Below the pieces are notes generated by a model. It was not told where the DNA came from and ran no database searches. It saw nothing but the letters and a program-made list of their open reading frames with translations. A stretch of 21,361 bases of DNA from Pseudomonadota bacterium (GTDB lineage Bacteria; Pseudomonadota; Gammaproteobacteria; Enterobacterales; Enterobacteriaceae): positions 1 to 21,361 of the forward strand of contig JAEYFY010000047.1 in assembly GCA_023454395.1 (NCBI GenBank). The letters are read 5' to 3'. Within the stretch, counting starts at the first letter, position 1. Each line of letters starts with the position of its first letter. A program made the translations under genes and the position numbers. Positions 1-8,092 of this stretch are shown here, one piece after another.

Positions 1-2
1 CT

Positions 3-1220
3 GTTTGTTCTGCCCATCCTTTAGTAATAGAAGCAGCTCTATTACAAGCGCTGGATAATGATTCCTTTCTGCTAATTGAAGCCACCTCTAATCAGGTTGA
101 TCAGTTTGGTGGTTATACGGGAATGACCCCCGCTGACTTCTACCAATATGTTATTGAACAGGCTGAAAAAGTAGGTTTTCCAATCGAGAAACTTATTCTT
201 GGTGGCGACCATTTAGGGCCTAATCGTTGGCAACATCTTAACGCCGAAGAAGCGATGGCAAATGCCGATGTGTTGATTGCACATTATGTTGCCGCAGGCT
301 TTAAGAAAATCCATCTTGATTGCAGTATGTCTTGTGCTGATGATCCCATTCCTTTAACGGATGAAATTGTGGCCTCTCGTGCAGCACGTCTTGCGGTGAT
401 TGCAGAAAATACAGCAAAAGAAACATTTGGTTCTAGCGATATTGTTTATGTTGTTGGTACAGAAGTGCCCGTTCCGGGCGGTGCTGCCGAAGAACTTGAT
501 ACTGTTGAAGTCACTTCACCAGACGCAGCGCGTAAAACATTAGAGTGCCACCGCCAAGCTTTTCAAAAGGCAGGCGTTTCTGACTGTTGGGAGCGCGTGA
601 TTGGTTTAGTGGTTCAACCCGGTGTTGAGTTTGATCACACAGGCATCATTGATTACGAACCTGAAAAAGCACAGGCTTTAAGCCAAGTGGTGAACGATTA
701 TTCTCATGTTGTTTTTGAAGCGCACTCTACGGATTACCAAACCAAAGAGGCTTATAAACAATTAGTTCATGACCATTTTGCCATTTTAAAAGTCGGACCT
801 GCCTTAACTTTTGCTATGCGTGAAGGTTTATACGCTCTCTGCTCGATTGAAGAAACATTATTCCCTCAAGAGCAGTGCTCTAAATTGCGTGAAAAAATGG
901 AACAATTGATGTGCCGAGAGCCAGGATTTTGGCAAAAATACTATCACGGTGATGAACGCCAACAAGCCTTTGCTCGAGTCTATAGTTTTAGTGATCGCAT
1001 TCGTTATTACTGGCCTAATGCTGAAATTAATGCCGCCATCGACACACTAATGGATAACTTATCCGTTAAACCTATTCCATTACCTTTATTAAGCCAATAT
1101 CTGCCTTATCAATTTACCCAATTTAGAGAAGGCATGATTGACGGATCGCCTGAATCTTTTGTTATTGCGAAAATTCGTGATGTGTTATCGGTTTATGCCG
1201 ATGCTTGCTATGTCCATTAA
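3..1220 (+). CDS. agaZ: Tagatose-1,6-bisphosphate aldolase subunit KbaZ/AgaZ/GatZ (5' end cut off by window)
   Basis: This is the non-catalytic, stabilising subunit of class II tagatose-1,6-bisphosphate aldolase, the last step of GalNAc/galactosamine catabolism. The frame is open from position 3, well before the first ATG at 123. The upstream codons read [13 protein letters not shown] and then [16 protein letters not shown], both typical of the GatZ/KbaZ N-terminal region, so the ATG at 123 is internal. Further family signatures are [15 protein letters not shown], a [11 protein letters not shown] segment, [14 protein letters not shown] and [10 protein letters not shown]. About 405 codons are visible against a usual length near 425, so roughly 20 N-terminal residues lie outside the window. 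The catalytic partner (KbaY/GatY type) is not in the window. agaS follows after 12 bp. KbaZ versus GatZ is decided here only by the neighbouring aga genes. Confidence 0.92.
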   Translation, partial: VCSAHPLVIEAALLQALDNDSFLLIEATSNQVDQFGGYTGMTPADFYQYVIEQAEKVGFPIEKLILGGDHLGPNRWQHLNAEEAMANADVLIAHYVAAGFKKIHLDCSMSCADDPIPLTDEIVASRAARLAVIAENTAKETFGSSDIVYVVGTEVPVPGGAAEELDTVEVTSPDAARKTLECHRQAFQKAGVSDCWERVIGLVVQPGVEFDHTGIIDYEPEKAQALSQVVNDYSHVVFEAHSTDYQTKEAYKQLVHDHFAILKVGPALTFAMREGLYALCSIEETLFPQEQCSKLREKMEQLMCREPGFWQKYYHGDERQQAFARVYSFSDRIRYYWPNAEINAAIDTLMDNLSVKPIPLPLLSQYLPYQFTQFREGMIDGSPESFVIAKIRDVLSVYADACYVH

Positions 1221-1232
1221 TTGAGGGAAACC

Positions 1233-2423
1233 ATGGAATATTTAAGTTATCAGACCGCTCAATTAGAGCAACTGAATGCATTTTGGACTGCGAAAGAAAT
1301 TGAGCAACAACCAGAATGTTGGAAAAAAACATGGCAGTCAGTGAAAGAGAAACGTGCTGATATTAGCGCTTTTTTAAATAAAGCGCTCGCAGAACCTCAT
1401 GCGCGAATTATTTTAACTGGCGCGGGCACCTCTGCATTTGCTGGAAAAGCATTGGCCCCTATTTTAAGTGGTCATACAAAACGTCGAGTAGATGCGATTG
1501 CAACAACTGATTTGGTGGCTGATCCACAAGAATATTTAGCGGAAGACATTCCTACGTTATTAATCTCTTTTGCACGTTCAGGTAACAGCCCAGAAAGTGT
1601 GGCGGCGTTAGATGTTGCGACTGAATGCCTATCACAGTGTTACCACTTAGTACTGACGTGTAATCCGAATGGCAAGCTTTATGAATATTGCCAAAACAAC
1701 CATAGTGCATTGGCATTATTGATGCCAGAAGAATCAAACGACCGCTCTTTAGCGATGACCTCTAGCTTTTCATCCATGATGATGGCCGCTGTGACCATTT
1801 TTTTAGGTGATAACGTTTTTAGTGACTCCATCGCGCCATTCTTTAGTAATTATAAAGCGCAGTTTGATAAAGCAAATCAAATTATCCGCGAAAAATATGC
1901 CGGTAAATTTAAACGGGTTATTTACTTAGGAAGTGGTGGATTACAAGGATTAGCGCAAGAAGCAGCTTTAAAAATGTTAGAGCTAACTGCGGGTAAGGTT
2001 GTTGCTAATTTTGATACGCCATTAGGTTTTCGACATGGCCCTAAGTCTATCGTAAATAAAGAAACTTTAGTGGTGATGTTTTTCTCTAATGATCCTTATA
2101 CGCGTCAATATGAGACTGACTTATTACGAGAGGTTATTCACGATAATGCATCAGGCAAGGTGATCGCGATCACCGCACGAAATGATAACGCTTTCTCAAA
2201 AGAGAGTTTTGTTTATATTCCTGCGCTAGAGAACTGTTCTGATGTGGCGCTATTGTTCCCTTACTTGATGTTGGCGCAATCATTCGCATTTCACAGTTCC
2301 ATTGCACTAGGGAATACGCCTGATAACCCGTCTCCGACAGGAGAAATCAACCGTGTTGTACAAGGCGTCACAATTTATCCGTTCTCACTTAAAACAGAAG
2401 ACACACAGTCTGCTTTAAATTAA
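1233..2423 (+). CDS. agaS: AgaS: galactosamine-6-phosphate deaminase/isomerase (SIS-domain)
   Basis: A cytoplasmic SIS-domain protein of 396 residues, expected to convert galactosamine-6-phosphate to tagatose-6-phosphate plus ammonia. The first SIS fold shows LTGAGTSAFAGK (about residues 61-72) and the sugar-phosphate-binding FARSGNSPES (about 113-122). The second has YLGSGGLQGLAQEAALKMLE and FRHGPKS. The C-terminus DNPSPTGEINRVVQGV is typical of AgaS and separates it from GlmS or NagB. An in-frame TTG at 1221 would add four residues, but GAGGGA at 1223-1228 is well spaced for the ATG at 1233, which I chose. It lies 12 bp after the aldolase subunit and 24 bp before EIIB, so it is part of the operon. 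It accepts the product of the deacetylase at 5168. Confidence 0.93.
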   Translation: MEYLSYQTAQLEQLNAFWTAKEIEQQPECWKKTWQSVKEKRADISAFLNKALAEPHARIILTGAGTSAFAGKALAPILSGHTKRRVDAIATTDLVADPQEYLAEDIPTLLISFARSGNSPESVAALDVATECLSQCYHLVLTCNPNGKLYEYCQNNHSALALLMPEESNDRSLAMTSSFSSMMMAAVTIFLGDNVFSDSIAPFFSNYKAQFDKANQIIREKYAGKFKRVIYLGSGGLQGLAQEAALKMLELTAGKVVANFDTPLGFRHGPKSIVNKETLVVMFFSNDPYTRQYETDLLREVIHDNASGKVIAITARNDNAFSKESFVYIPALENCSDVALLFPYLMLAQSFAFHSSIALGNTPDNPSPTGEINRVVQGVTIYPFSLKTEDTQSALN

Positions 2424-2447
2424 TAAAATATAATAAGAGAGCTAATC

Positions 2448-2942
2448 ATGAACACACCGAATATTGTCTGGACCCGCATTGATGAACGTTTACTCCATGG
2501 TCAAATCCGCATTACATGGGGTAAACATACTGAAGCAAACCTGATTTTAGTGGCTAATGATGACGCAGCAGAAGGCCCCAATGCCGCATTTATGCAAGCT
2601 GGAATGAAGGCATCCGCTGGTGGTGAATATGCTGTTCGCTTCTTCTCTATTCAAAAAACCATTGATGTTATTAGTAAAGCATCTCCTCGTCAGAAAATTT
2701 TTGTTTTGTGTAATAACCCGACAGATGTTGCCCGTTTAGTCGAAGGGGGCGTGCCTATTACGCATTGTAATGTTGGCAATATGCATTTTCATGAAGGGAA
2801 ACGCCAAATCGCGAAAACCGTGTCAGTCAATGAAATAGACATTGATGCGTTTAAACGGCTCGTTGCAAATGGTGTGACTTGCACAATTCAAAATACCCCC
2901 GATCAGACACCTGTTGATGTGTTAGCACTCGCATCAGCCTGA
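2448..2942 (+). CDS. agaV: PTS EIIB component, mannose/GalNAc family
   Basis: A 164-residue cytoplasmic EIIB domain of the mannose (Man) PTS family, which passes phosphate from EIIA to the incoming sugar. The N-terminus IVWTRIDERLLHGQI carries the conserved phosphorylated histidine, His17. The rest, including PTDVARLVEGG and NVGNMHF, matches AgaV/AgaB-type domains. It is a separate polypeptide, as in GalNAc systems, not fused to EIIA as in ManX. The start has an AAGAGAG-type ribosome site ahead of ATG 2448. EIIC, EIID and EIIA follow. Within the Man family the exact substrate cannot be read from sequence. The neighbours point to an N-acetylgalactosamine-containing sugar, probably the unsaturated chondroitin disaccharide (inference). 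The symbol agaV is by best resemblance; agaB is the alternative. Confidence 0.9.
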   Translation: MNTPNIVWTRIDERLLHGQIRITWGKHTEANLILVANDDAAEGPNAAFMQAGMKASAGGEYAVRFFSIQKTIDVISKASPRQKIFVLCNNPTDVARLVEGGVPITHCNVGNMHFHEGKRQIAKTVSVNEIDIDAFKRLVANGVTCTIQNTPDQTPVDVLALASA

Positions 2943-2958
2943 TAATTTCCTGAACAAA

Positions 2959-2978
2959 AAACCTGCATTAGCAGGTTT
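2959..2978 (+). other. Intercistronic hairpin before EIIC
   Basis: AAACCTGC (2959-2966) and GCAGGTTT (2971-2978) are perfect 8-bp inverted arms with an ATTA loop. There is no T-run after it; instead the EIIC ribosome site (GAGG, about 2978-2982) follows at once. It is therefore unlikely to be a terminator. An mRNA processing or stability element, or translation tuning between EIIB and EIIC, is more likely. Confidence 0.6.
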
Positions 2979-2989
2979 GAGGATTATTT

Positions 2990-3757
2990 ATGATTTTTGA
3001 AGCTTCTTTAGTGGCTTTATGGGCCTTCTTTTGCGGTATAGACAAGTATGACGTTGCATTAAATATTCACCGACCATTAATCACAGGGCCTGTTGTGGGT
3101 CTGATTATGGGGGATATGCAGGTTGGATTGATTGCAGGTGCAACATTAGAACTTGCATGGTTAGGGCTTGTTCCTAATGCTGGCGCGCAACCACCTGATG
3201 TGACATTAGGGACGATCGCCGCGGTTGCTTTTGCGGTAATGACAAACCAATCACCAGAAGTTGCAATGGGAATTGGGATGCCTATTGCTGTGTTAATGCA
3301 AATGCTCGTGATTGGTTTCTTTGCTGTGACCGCTTTCACCATGGGAAAAGCAGATAGATACGCAGAAAGAGCCGATGCAGCAGGTGTTTCGCGGCTACTG
3401 ATCATCACGATTACGGTGCGTTCATTACTCTATGCTTTGGTTGCTTTTGTGACGGTTTATTTCGGTGAACATGCCGCTCAATGGATTGATGAAAATACAC
3501 CAAAAGTCTTACTCGAAGGCTTAGGAATTGGCGCGAAAATGGTTCCTGCAATTGGTTTCGCCATGTTGCTAAAAATCATGTGGTCAAAAGAAGTGGCGGG
3601 TGTGTTCTTTATTGGCTTCGTGATGACGACTTATCTAAAACTTCCAATTATGGCGGTTGCTATTTTAGGCGCATCAGCCGCAGCACTTTACTTCTTCTTT
3701 AGTGGTAATAACAAAAATTCAAGTCAGCAGAATGAGGATTTCGAAGATGGTATCTGA
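2990..3757 (+). CDS. agaW: PTS EIIC component, mannose/GalNAc family
   Basis: A 255-residue polytopic inner-membrane protein, the sugar-translocating EIIC subunit of a Man-family PTS. The family block PLITGPVVGLIMGDMQVGLI, followed by GATLELAWLG and the NAGAQPPDVTLGTIAAVAFA loop region, is diagnostic for EIIC-Man. Several long hydrophobic stretches run through the whole chain, and the C-terminal tail is hydrophilic and acidic (QQNEDFEDGI). It has its own ribosome site and lies 47 bp after EIIB, with a hairpin between them. Its last 11 bp overlap the start of EIID, so the two membrane subunits are probably translationally coupled, consistent with their assembly into one complex. The substrate is inferred from context only. 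Confidence 0.9.
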   Translation: MIFEASLVALWAFFCGIDKYDVALNIHRPLITGPVVGLIMGDMQVGLIAGATLELAWLGLVPNAGAQPPDVTLGTIAAVAFAVMTNQSPEVAMGIGMPIAVLMQMLVIGFFAVTAFTMGKADRYAERADAAGVSRLLIITITVRSLLYALVAFVTVYFGEHAAQWIDENTPKVLLEGLGIGAKMVPAIGFAMLLKIMWSKEVAGVFFIGFVMTTYLKLPIMAVAILGASAAALYFFFSGNNKNSSQQNEDFEDGI

Positions 3758-4637
3758 TAACAGCACCGCATTGAAAACGCAGGATAAACCAGAAACGGGT
3801 TCTTTGATTGATGGCATTGATGAATACCAAGATACCACTGTCAGAAAAGTTATCACTAAGGGCGATCTCTGGAAGTGTGCGTTCCGTGGCTTGTTTATGG
3901 AAGGTAATTTCAACTTTGAACGTATGCAAGGTGGTGGATTTGCGTTCTCAATTATTCCAGCATTGAAAAAAATCCACGGAAATAATAAGCGTGACTATGC
4001 AACATCATTAAAAAATCATCTGCAGTTTTTTAATGCAAGTCCAAAGCTGTTTACCTTCCTATTAGGAACAGCTGTTGCAATGGAAGAAAACAAAGAGAAG
4101 CCTTCCACAGTTAACGTAATGAAAGTAGCAGGCATGGGGCCGACTGGGGGCATTGGTGATGCTATCGACCATATGACTTTAATGCCTCTGACATTAGCAT
4201 TAGGTGCTTCTATTGCAATGGAAGGATCAATTGCAGGACCTTTTGTTTTCTTCTTTTTATACCAAATTGTGCACTTTTTAGTGTATTTCGGGCTGATGTT
4301 TATGGGCTATCGCGCAGGTACGGCGGCAATGGTCAATATGAGCGATGCCACTGAAAAACTGGCTAAAGCCGCCAACATTATGGGGATCTTTGTCATCGGC
4401 GCGCTCTCCGCGACCTTTATCAAGGTGCAAACCACCGCCTCGCTAGAGCTGGGAGGTAAGGTGGTTGAATTGCAAACCGCGCTCTTTGACAAAATTATGC
4501 CGAATTTACTGCCTCTGTGCTTAGTTTTCCTGATGTACAAAATGGTTAAAAGCACCGGTTTTTGGGGTAAGCCTCCGGTATTGATTTTCTCAACCTTAGC
4601 CTTTGGCGTTATCGGTCACGTATTAGGATTCTTATAA
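3747..4637 (+). CDS. agaE: PTS EIID component, mannose/GalNAc family
   Basis: EIID is the second membrane subunit of the Man-family permease, here 296 residues. Diagnostic features are NFERMQGGGFAFSIIPALKK, the HLQFFNASPKLFTFLLGTAVAMEE segment and MGPTGGIGDAIDHMTLMPLT. The frame is open from 3702, but ATG 3747 has GAGG at 3734-3737 at good spacing and gives a normal N-terminus, so I start there; ATG 3732 is an alternative. The N-terminus (about 35 residues) is somewhat extended and hydrophilic compared with short AgaD proteins. The start overlaps the EIIC stop by 11 bp. Bases 4321-4500, about residues 192-251, are clearly richer in G+C and use more GC-ending codons than the rest of the gene, suggesting a recombination patch. 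Confidence 0.9.
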   Translation: MVSDNSTALKTQDKPETGSLIDGIDEYQDTTVRKVITKGDLWKCAFRGLFMEGNFNFERMQGGGFAFSIIPALKKIHGNNKRDYATSLKNHLQFFNASPKLFTFLLGTAVAMEENKEKPSTVNVMKVAGMGPTGGIGDAIDHMTLMPLTLALGASIAMEGSIAGPFVFFFLYQIVHFLVYFGLMFMGYRAGTAAMVNMSDATEKLAKAANIMGIFVIGALSATFIKVQTTASLELGGKVVELQTALFDKIMPNLLPLCLVFLMYKMVKSTGFWGKPPVLIFSTLAFGVIGHVLGFL

Positions 4638-4697
4638 CAGAGAGCCTTTTTCACCGTCGTTATTGTCAGTCGAAATACATTATTAACTTGCTATAAA

Positions 4698-4723
4698 CGG
4701 GCAGGAGAGCCTTCTGCTGCCCG
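4698..4723 (+). other. Intercistronic hairpin before EIIA
   Basis: CGGGCAG (4698-4704) pairs perfectly with CTGCCCG (4717-4723) across a 12-nt loop. The EIIA ribosome site AAGGAG begins within a few bases of the stem and there is no T-run. It lies in the 99-bp gap between EIID and EIIA, the largest gap before kduI. I see no promoter there that I would defend. An RNA processing or stability element is the best reading. Confidence 0.55.
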
Positions 4724-4736
4724 CAAGGAGTCACTC

Positions 4737-5171
4737 ATGATAGGTCTTATTGTTTCTGGACATCTTAATTTTGCCTCAGGCATGGCTTCTGCTGTAAAGG
4801 CTATTGCAGGCGAACAAGACGATATCGCGTTTATCGATTTTGTTGAGTCAATCTCTCCTGATGAGCTTGAAGAAAAAATGCGTGAAGCGATCGATTCAAT
4901 GTCATGTCAGCAATATCTCTTTTTAACGGATTTACCCGGTGGAACCCCTTGTAATCGTGCAATGGCAATTATGATGCAAAATCCGGCTGTTGAAGTGTTA
5001 GCGGGTGTAAATCTACCGATGATTGTGAATGCGGCTTTTGAACGAGAAGGATGTTCAACCTCGGAACTCGTGCAAACGCTGCGTGAAATTGGTCAAGACA
5101 GTATTCAAGATATTCGCGAGCAATTGGCCCAAATAGACAGCAATGATGCTGAAGAAGAAGACGGCTTATGA
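4737..5171 (+). CDS. agaF: PTS EIIA component, mannose/GalNAc family (AgaF type)
   Basis: A 144-residue cytoplasmic EIIA domain that takes phosphate from HPr. The conserved N-terminus MIGLIVSGHLNFASGM contains the phosphorylated His9. LFLTDLPGGTPCNRAM and VLAGVNLPMIVNAAFE are the other typical EIIA-Man blocks. The C-terminus ends in an acidic tail (NDAEEEDGL). A strong AAGGAG ribosome site sits just after a hairpin. The stop overlaps the start of the deacetylase by the ATGA arrangement at 5168-5171, so the two are translationally coupled. The order IIB-IIC-IID-IIA-deacetylase matches the aga VWEFA arrangement known from enterobacteria. Confidence 0.92.
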   Translation: MIGLIVSGHLNFASGMASAVKAIAGEQDDIAFIDFVESISPDELEEKMREAIDSMSCQQYLFLTDLPGGTPCNRAMAIMMQNPAVEVLAGVNLPMIVNAAFEREGCSTSELVQTLREIGQDSIQDIREQLAQIDSNDAEEEDGL

Positions 5172-6337
5172 ATCAACGATACGCTATTTTGGCAGATAGA
5201 ACTTTTACGCCAGAAGGTATTCGCTATCTCAACTATGTCTGTGTTGAGGGCGAAAATATTGAGTCTATCACCACGCAAGCGCCAACAGATTGCCCCATCA
5301 TTCGTCTAAAAGGGAAATCATTATTACCCGGTTTTGTGGATATTCATATTCATGGACGTGAAGGCGCTGATGTAATGGATGCCACTCAACAAGGGTTACA
5401 AACCATTGCGGATGCACTTGTGAAAACAGGCGTAGTTGCATGGGTTGGTACAACAGTAACAGCGCCTATGGATGATATTCGCCAAGCATTATCACAAGTT
5501 CGGGCGTTCTTATCGACGCCACAAACATCAGGGGCATCATTACTCGGTAGTTTTTTAGAGGGACCTTATTTTACAGAGCGCCATAGAGGCTCTCACCCCG
5601 CGAAATATCTCAAAGCACCGACAATTTCAGAGCTAGAAACATTACTCGAAAGTGCGGGAGATACCCTATTGCGTGTTGCTGTTGCTCCTGAAGCAGAAGG
5701 CTCTATGGAGGCGATTGATTGGTTGGTCAAGCAAGGTATTAAGCCAAGTGTGGCGCATACCGCGGCAACTTATGAGCAAACTTCAGATGCATTTTTGCAT
5801 GGTGCTGATTGTGGCGTGCATTTATATAACGGAATGACAGGGCTTCACCATCGAGAGCCAGGATGTTGTGGTGCAGTGCTGTACCACAATGTATTGGCTG
5901 AACTTATTGCTGATGGCATTCATGTTCATCCAGTCATGATGCAATTGGCGTATCGCATGAAAGGATATCAACAGCTCGCCTTAATTACTGATTGTATGCG
6001 TGCAGGTGGTTTGCCTGATGGTGATTACACACTGGGCGCACAAACAGTCAGTGTGATTCAGGGGCAGGCAAAAACCGCAGACGGCTCTTTGGCGGGAAGC
6101 ACTTGTAGCCTAGATAGCGCATTGCGAAATATGGTGCAACTAGCGCATGTACCTGAATGGGAAGCGGTACAAATGGCGAGTGCAATTCCTGCCGAATATC
6201 TCGGTATCGGCGATCAATTGGGTTATATCAAAGCGGGGCGACAAGCCAGCTTTGCTGTGGTGGATGAGCGTTTTCATCTCACCGATACATTCATCAGAGG
6301 AAATCATATTTACTCTGTATCCAGGGAAAATGCATAG
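5168..6337 (+). CDS. agaA: N-acetylgalactosamine-6-phosphate deacetylase (NagA/AgaA family)
   Basis: A 389-residue amidohydrolase that removes the acetyl group from GalNAc-6-phosphate (or GlcNAc-6-phosphate) in the cytoplasm. The metal and catalytic residues expected for NagA are all visible. HIHGREG has His60 and His62, LEGPYF has the metal ligand Glu131, VAHTAA has His197, [16 protein letters not shown] has His218, and [10 protein letters not shown] has the catalytic Asp275. The length is normal for the family. AgaA rather than NagA is inferred from the adjacent GalNAc-type PTS and agaS, since sequence alone does not separate them safely. Translation is coupled to EIIA by a 4-bp overlap. 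kduI follows after 43 bp. Confidence 0.92.
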   Translation: MNQRYAILADRTFTPEGIRYLNYVCVEGENIESITTQAPTDCPIIRLKGKSLLPGFVDIHIHGREGADVMDATQQGLQTIADALVKTGVVAWVGTTVTAPMDDIRQALSQVRAFLSTPQTSGASLLGSFLEGPYFTERHRGSHPAKYLKAPTISELETLLESAGDTLLRVAVAPEAEGSMEAIDWLVKQGIKPSVAHTAATYEQTSDAFLHGADCGVHLYNGMTGLHHREPGCCGAVLYHNVLAELIADGIHVHPVMMQLAYRMKGYQQLALITDCMRAGGLPDGDYTLGAQTVSVIQGQAKTADGSLAGSTCSLDSALRNMVQLAHVPEWEAVQMASAIPAEYLGIGDQLGYIKAGRQASFAVVDERFHLTDTFIRGNHIYSVSRENA

Positions 6338-6380
6338 CCTTTGGGCTTATGCTCCCATCAGTAAAAATGAGGTATTTATA

Positions 6381-7211
6381 ATGGAAATTCGTCAGCCAAT
6401 TCATAGTGAACACGCTAAAAGGCTTGATACAGAAGGGCTTCGTAAGGAGTTCCTGATTGAGAACCTATTCTGTGAAGGGGAAATGAATCTCACTTATAGC
6501 CATATAGATCGTATTATTGTTGGCGGTATTGTTCCTACAACACAACCTTTAGCATTAATGGCGGGTAAAGCATTAGGCGTTGATTTCTTTTTGGAAAGAC
6601 GTGAATTAGGTGCCATTAATATTGGTGGTGCAGGTAAAGTCATTGTTGATGGAAAAGTGTTTGAGATTGCTCCTCGTGAAGCCATTTATATCGGAATGGG
6701 CGCTAAATCTGTTGAGTTCACCAGTGATTCTGTAGAAACGCCAGCGCGTTTTTATATGAATTGTGCGCCTGCTCATCATACTTATCCAACGCGTAAAATT
6801 ACGCAACAACAAGCTTCGCCAGAAAAAATTGGTAATGTAGAAAACTGTAACGTTCGTACTATCTATAAATTCTTACACCCTTCAGTTCTACCAACATGTC
6901 AATTATCAATGGGTATGACCGTTTTGGAGCCTGGTAGTTTATGGAACACCATGCCATGCCATACCCATGAACGCCGTATGGAAGTGTATCTCTATTTTGA
7001 TATGAAAGATGACAATGTCGTTTTCCATTATATGGGAGAGCCAACAGAAACCCGCCATTTAGTAGTACGTAATGAACAAGCGGTGATTAGCCCTAGTTGG
7101 TCAATCCATTCGGGTGTGGGGTCTGCATCTTATACCTTTATTTGGGGAATGGTCGGTGAAAATCAGGTATTCCACGATATGGATCATGTCGCAATGAAAG
7201 ATCTGAAATAG
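6381..7211 (+). CDS. kduI: KduI: 5-dehydro-4-deoxy-D-glucuronate isomerase
   Basis: This cytoplasmic isomerase converts 5-keto-4-deoxyuronate, formed from the unsaturated uronic acid released by lyases, to 2,5-diketo-3-deoxygluconate. At 276 residues it matches the family (about 278). The cupin metal site is intact: [17 protein letters not shown] carries His194, His196 and Glu201, and SWSIHSGVG carries His243. The frame is open further upstream, overlapping the deacetylase, but [20 protein letters not shown] is the true family N-terminus and ATG 6381 has GAGGT just upstream. In this operon its substrate would come from the hydrolase at 8093. The stop codon lies inside the first unit of a 15-bp tandem repeat. 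Confidence 0.96.
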   Translation: MEIRQPIHSEHAKRLDTEGLRKEFLIENLFCEGEMNLTYSHIDRIIVGGIVPTTQPLALMAGKALGVDFFLERRELGAINIGGAGKVIVDGKVFEIAPREAIYIGMGAKSVEFTSDSVETPARFYMNCAPAHHTYPTRKITQQQASPEKIGNVENCNVRTIYKFLHPSVLPTCQLSMGMTVLEPGSLWNTMPCHTHERRMEVYLYFDMKDDNVVFHYMGEPTETRHLVVRNEQAVISPSWSIHSGVGSASYTFIWGMVGENQVFHDMDHVAMKDLK

Positions 7212-7245
7212 CTACTACTGAAGTAACTATTACTGAAATAACTAC
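7201..7245. repeat. 15-bp tandem repeat, three units, across the kduI stop
   Basis: The units are ATCTGAAATAGCTAC (7201-7215), TACTGAAGTAACTAT (7216-7230) and TACTGAAATAACTAC (7231-7245). Because the unit is a multiple of three, each carries Leu-Lys-stop in the kduI frame (CTG AAA TAG, CTG AAG TAA, CTG AAA TAA). This looks like local tandem duplication of the gene's end. Confidence 0.7.
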
Positions 7246-7281
7246 GAATAGTCACATTTTTTCTTACCCTACAGATAAAAA

Positions 7282-7305
7282 AGATGTGGCCATAAGGTCA
7301 CATCT
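7282..7305 (+). other. Intercistronic hairpin before KduD
   Basis: AGATGTGGCC (7282-7291) pairs with GGTCACATCT (7296-7305) over ten positions, one a G-T wobble, with an ATAA loop. GAGAG of the kduD ribosome site follows directly, with no T-run. It resembles the hairpins before EIIC and EIIA in position and in its 4-nt ATTA/ATAA-type loop (shared with 2959-2978). Confidence 0.6.
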
Positions 7306-7319
7306 GAGAGGTTACTGAT

Positions 7320-8075
7320 ATGAATTTATTTGATTTAAGTGGCAAAGTTGCCATTGTGACGGGTTGTAATACAGGGCTAGGTCAAGGGATGGCAGTGGGT
7401 TTAGCGCAAGCTGGGGCTGATATTGTGGGCGTTGGTATTCAAGATGCACCCGAAACGCGTCAGCAAGTCGAAGCCTTGGGGCGTCGTTTTCATTACATTA
7501 CGCAAAATTTAATGAAACAAGATGGATTACAAGCGCTGGTGGATGAAGCCGTTTCTGTTATGGGGCGTATTGATATTTTAGTGAATAATGCAGGTATTAT
7601 TCGTCGAGAAGATCTTTTGGAATTTAGTGAAAAAGATTGGGATGATGTTATTGATATTAACCAGAAAACACTGTTTTTCTTATCACAAAAAGTCGCTCGC
7701 CAATTTGTGAAACAAGGAGAGGGTGGCAAAATCATTAATATTGCCTCTATGCTCTCTTATCAAGGTGGTATTCGTGTGCCTTCTTACACAGCAAGTAAAT
7801 CTGCGGTGATGGGGTTAACTCGTGCGTTAGCGACTGAATTATCTCAATATAATATTAATGTAAATGCAATTGCTCCAGGCTATATGGCAACAGATAACAC
7901 GGCTGCTTTACGTGCTGATGATGCACGTAATGCCGCTATTTTAGAACGTATTCCTGCTGGACGTTGGGGAACCCCTGAAGATGTTGCAGGTCCTGCGATT
8001 TTCTTAGCCTCTAAAGCCAGTGATTATGTTAATGGATACACAATTGCGGTTGATGGTGGTTGGTTAGCTCGTTAA
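7320..8075 (+). CDS. kduD: KduD: 2-dehydro-3-deoxy-D-gluconate 5-dehydrogenase
   Basis: A cytoplasmic short-chain dehydrogenase of 251 residues that reduces 2,5-diketo-3-deoxygluconate to 2-keto-3-deoxygluconate (KDG) with NAD(P)H. It has the Rossmann motif TGCNTGLGQG (from residue 14), NNAG (89-92), the catalytic Ser143, and Tyr156-x3-Lys160 in PSYTASKSA. The ending NGYTIAVDGGWLAR is typical for the family. The N-terminus MNLFDLSGKVAIVTGCNTGLGQGMA is characteristic of KduD. It sits 108 bp after kduI, a gap that holds a tandem repeat and a hairpin, and 17 bp before the hydrolase gene. KDG kinase and KDPG aldolase, needed to finish the route, are not in the window. Confidence 0.94.
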   Translation: MNLFDLSGKVAIVTGCNTGLGQGMAVGLAQAGADIVGVGIQDAPETRQQVEALGRRFHYITQNLMKQDGLQALVDEAVSVMGRIDILVNNAGIIRREDLLEFSEKDWDDVIDINQKTLFFLSQKVARQFVKQGEGGKIINIASMLSYQGGIRVPSYTASKSAVMGLTRALATELSQYNINVNAIAPGYMATDNTAALRADDARNAAILERIPAGRWGTPEDVAGPAIFLASKASDYVNGYTIAVDGGWLAR

Positions 8076-8092
8076 TTTCATGGAGAAATAGG

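Noticed and set aside
123..1220. Aldolase subunit starting at ATG 123
   Set aside because: The upstream in-frame codons from position 3 encode conserved family sequence, so the gene is cut by the window edge and 123 is internal.
1552..1737. Minus-strand frames inside agaS and other short antisense frames within the catabolic and lyase genes
   Set aside because: They are shadows of strong coding frames on the other strand, with no ribosome site or recognisable protein features.
6147..6380. N-terminal extension of KduI from an upstream ATG
   Set aside because: It lies inside the deacetylase gene in another frame, has no family similarity, and KduI starts normally at 6381 with a ribosome site.
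7285..7302. Possible CRP site TGTGG...TCACA before kduD
   Set aside because: The half-sites are 8 bp apart instead of 6, and the sequence is fully explained as the arms of a 10-bp RNA hairpin.
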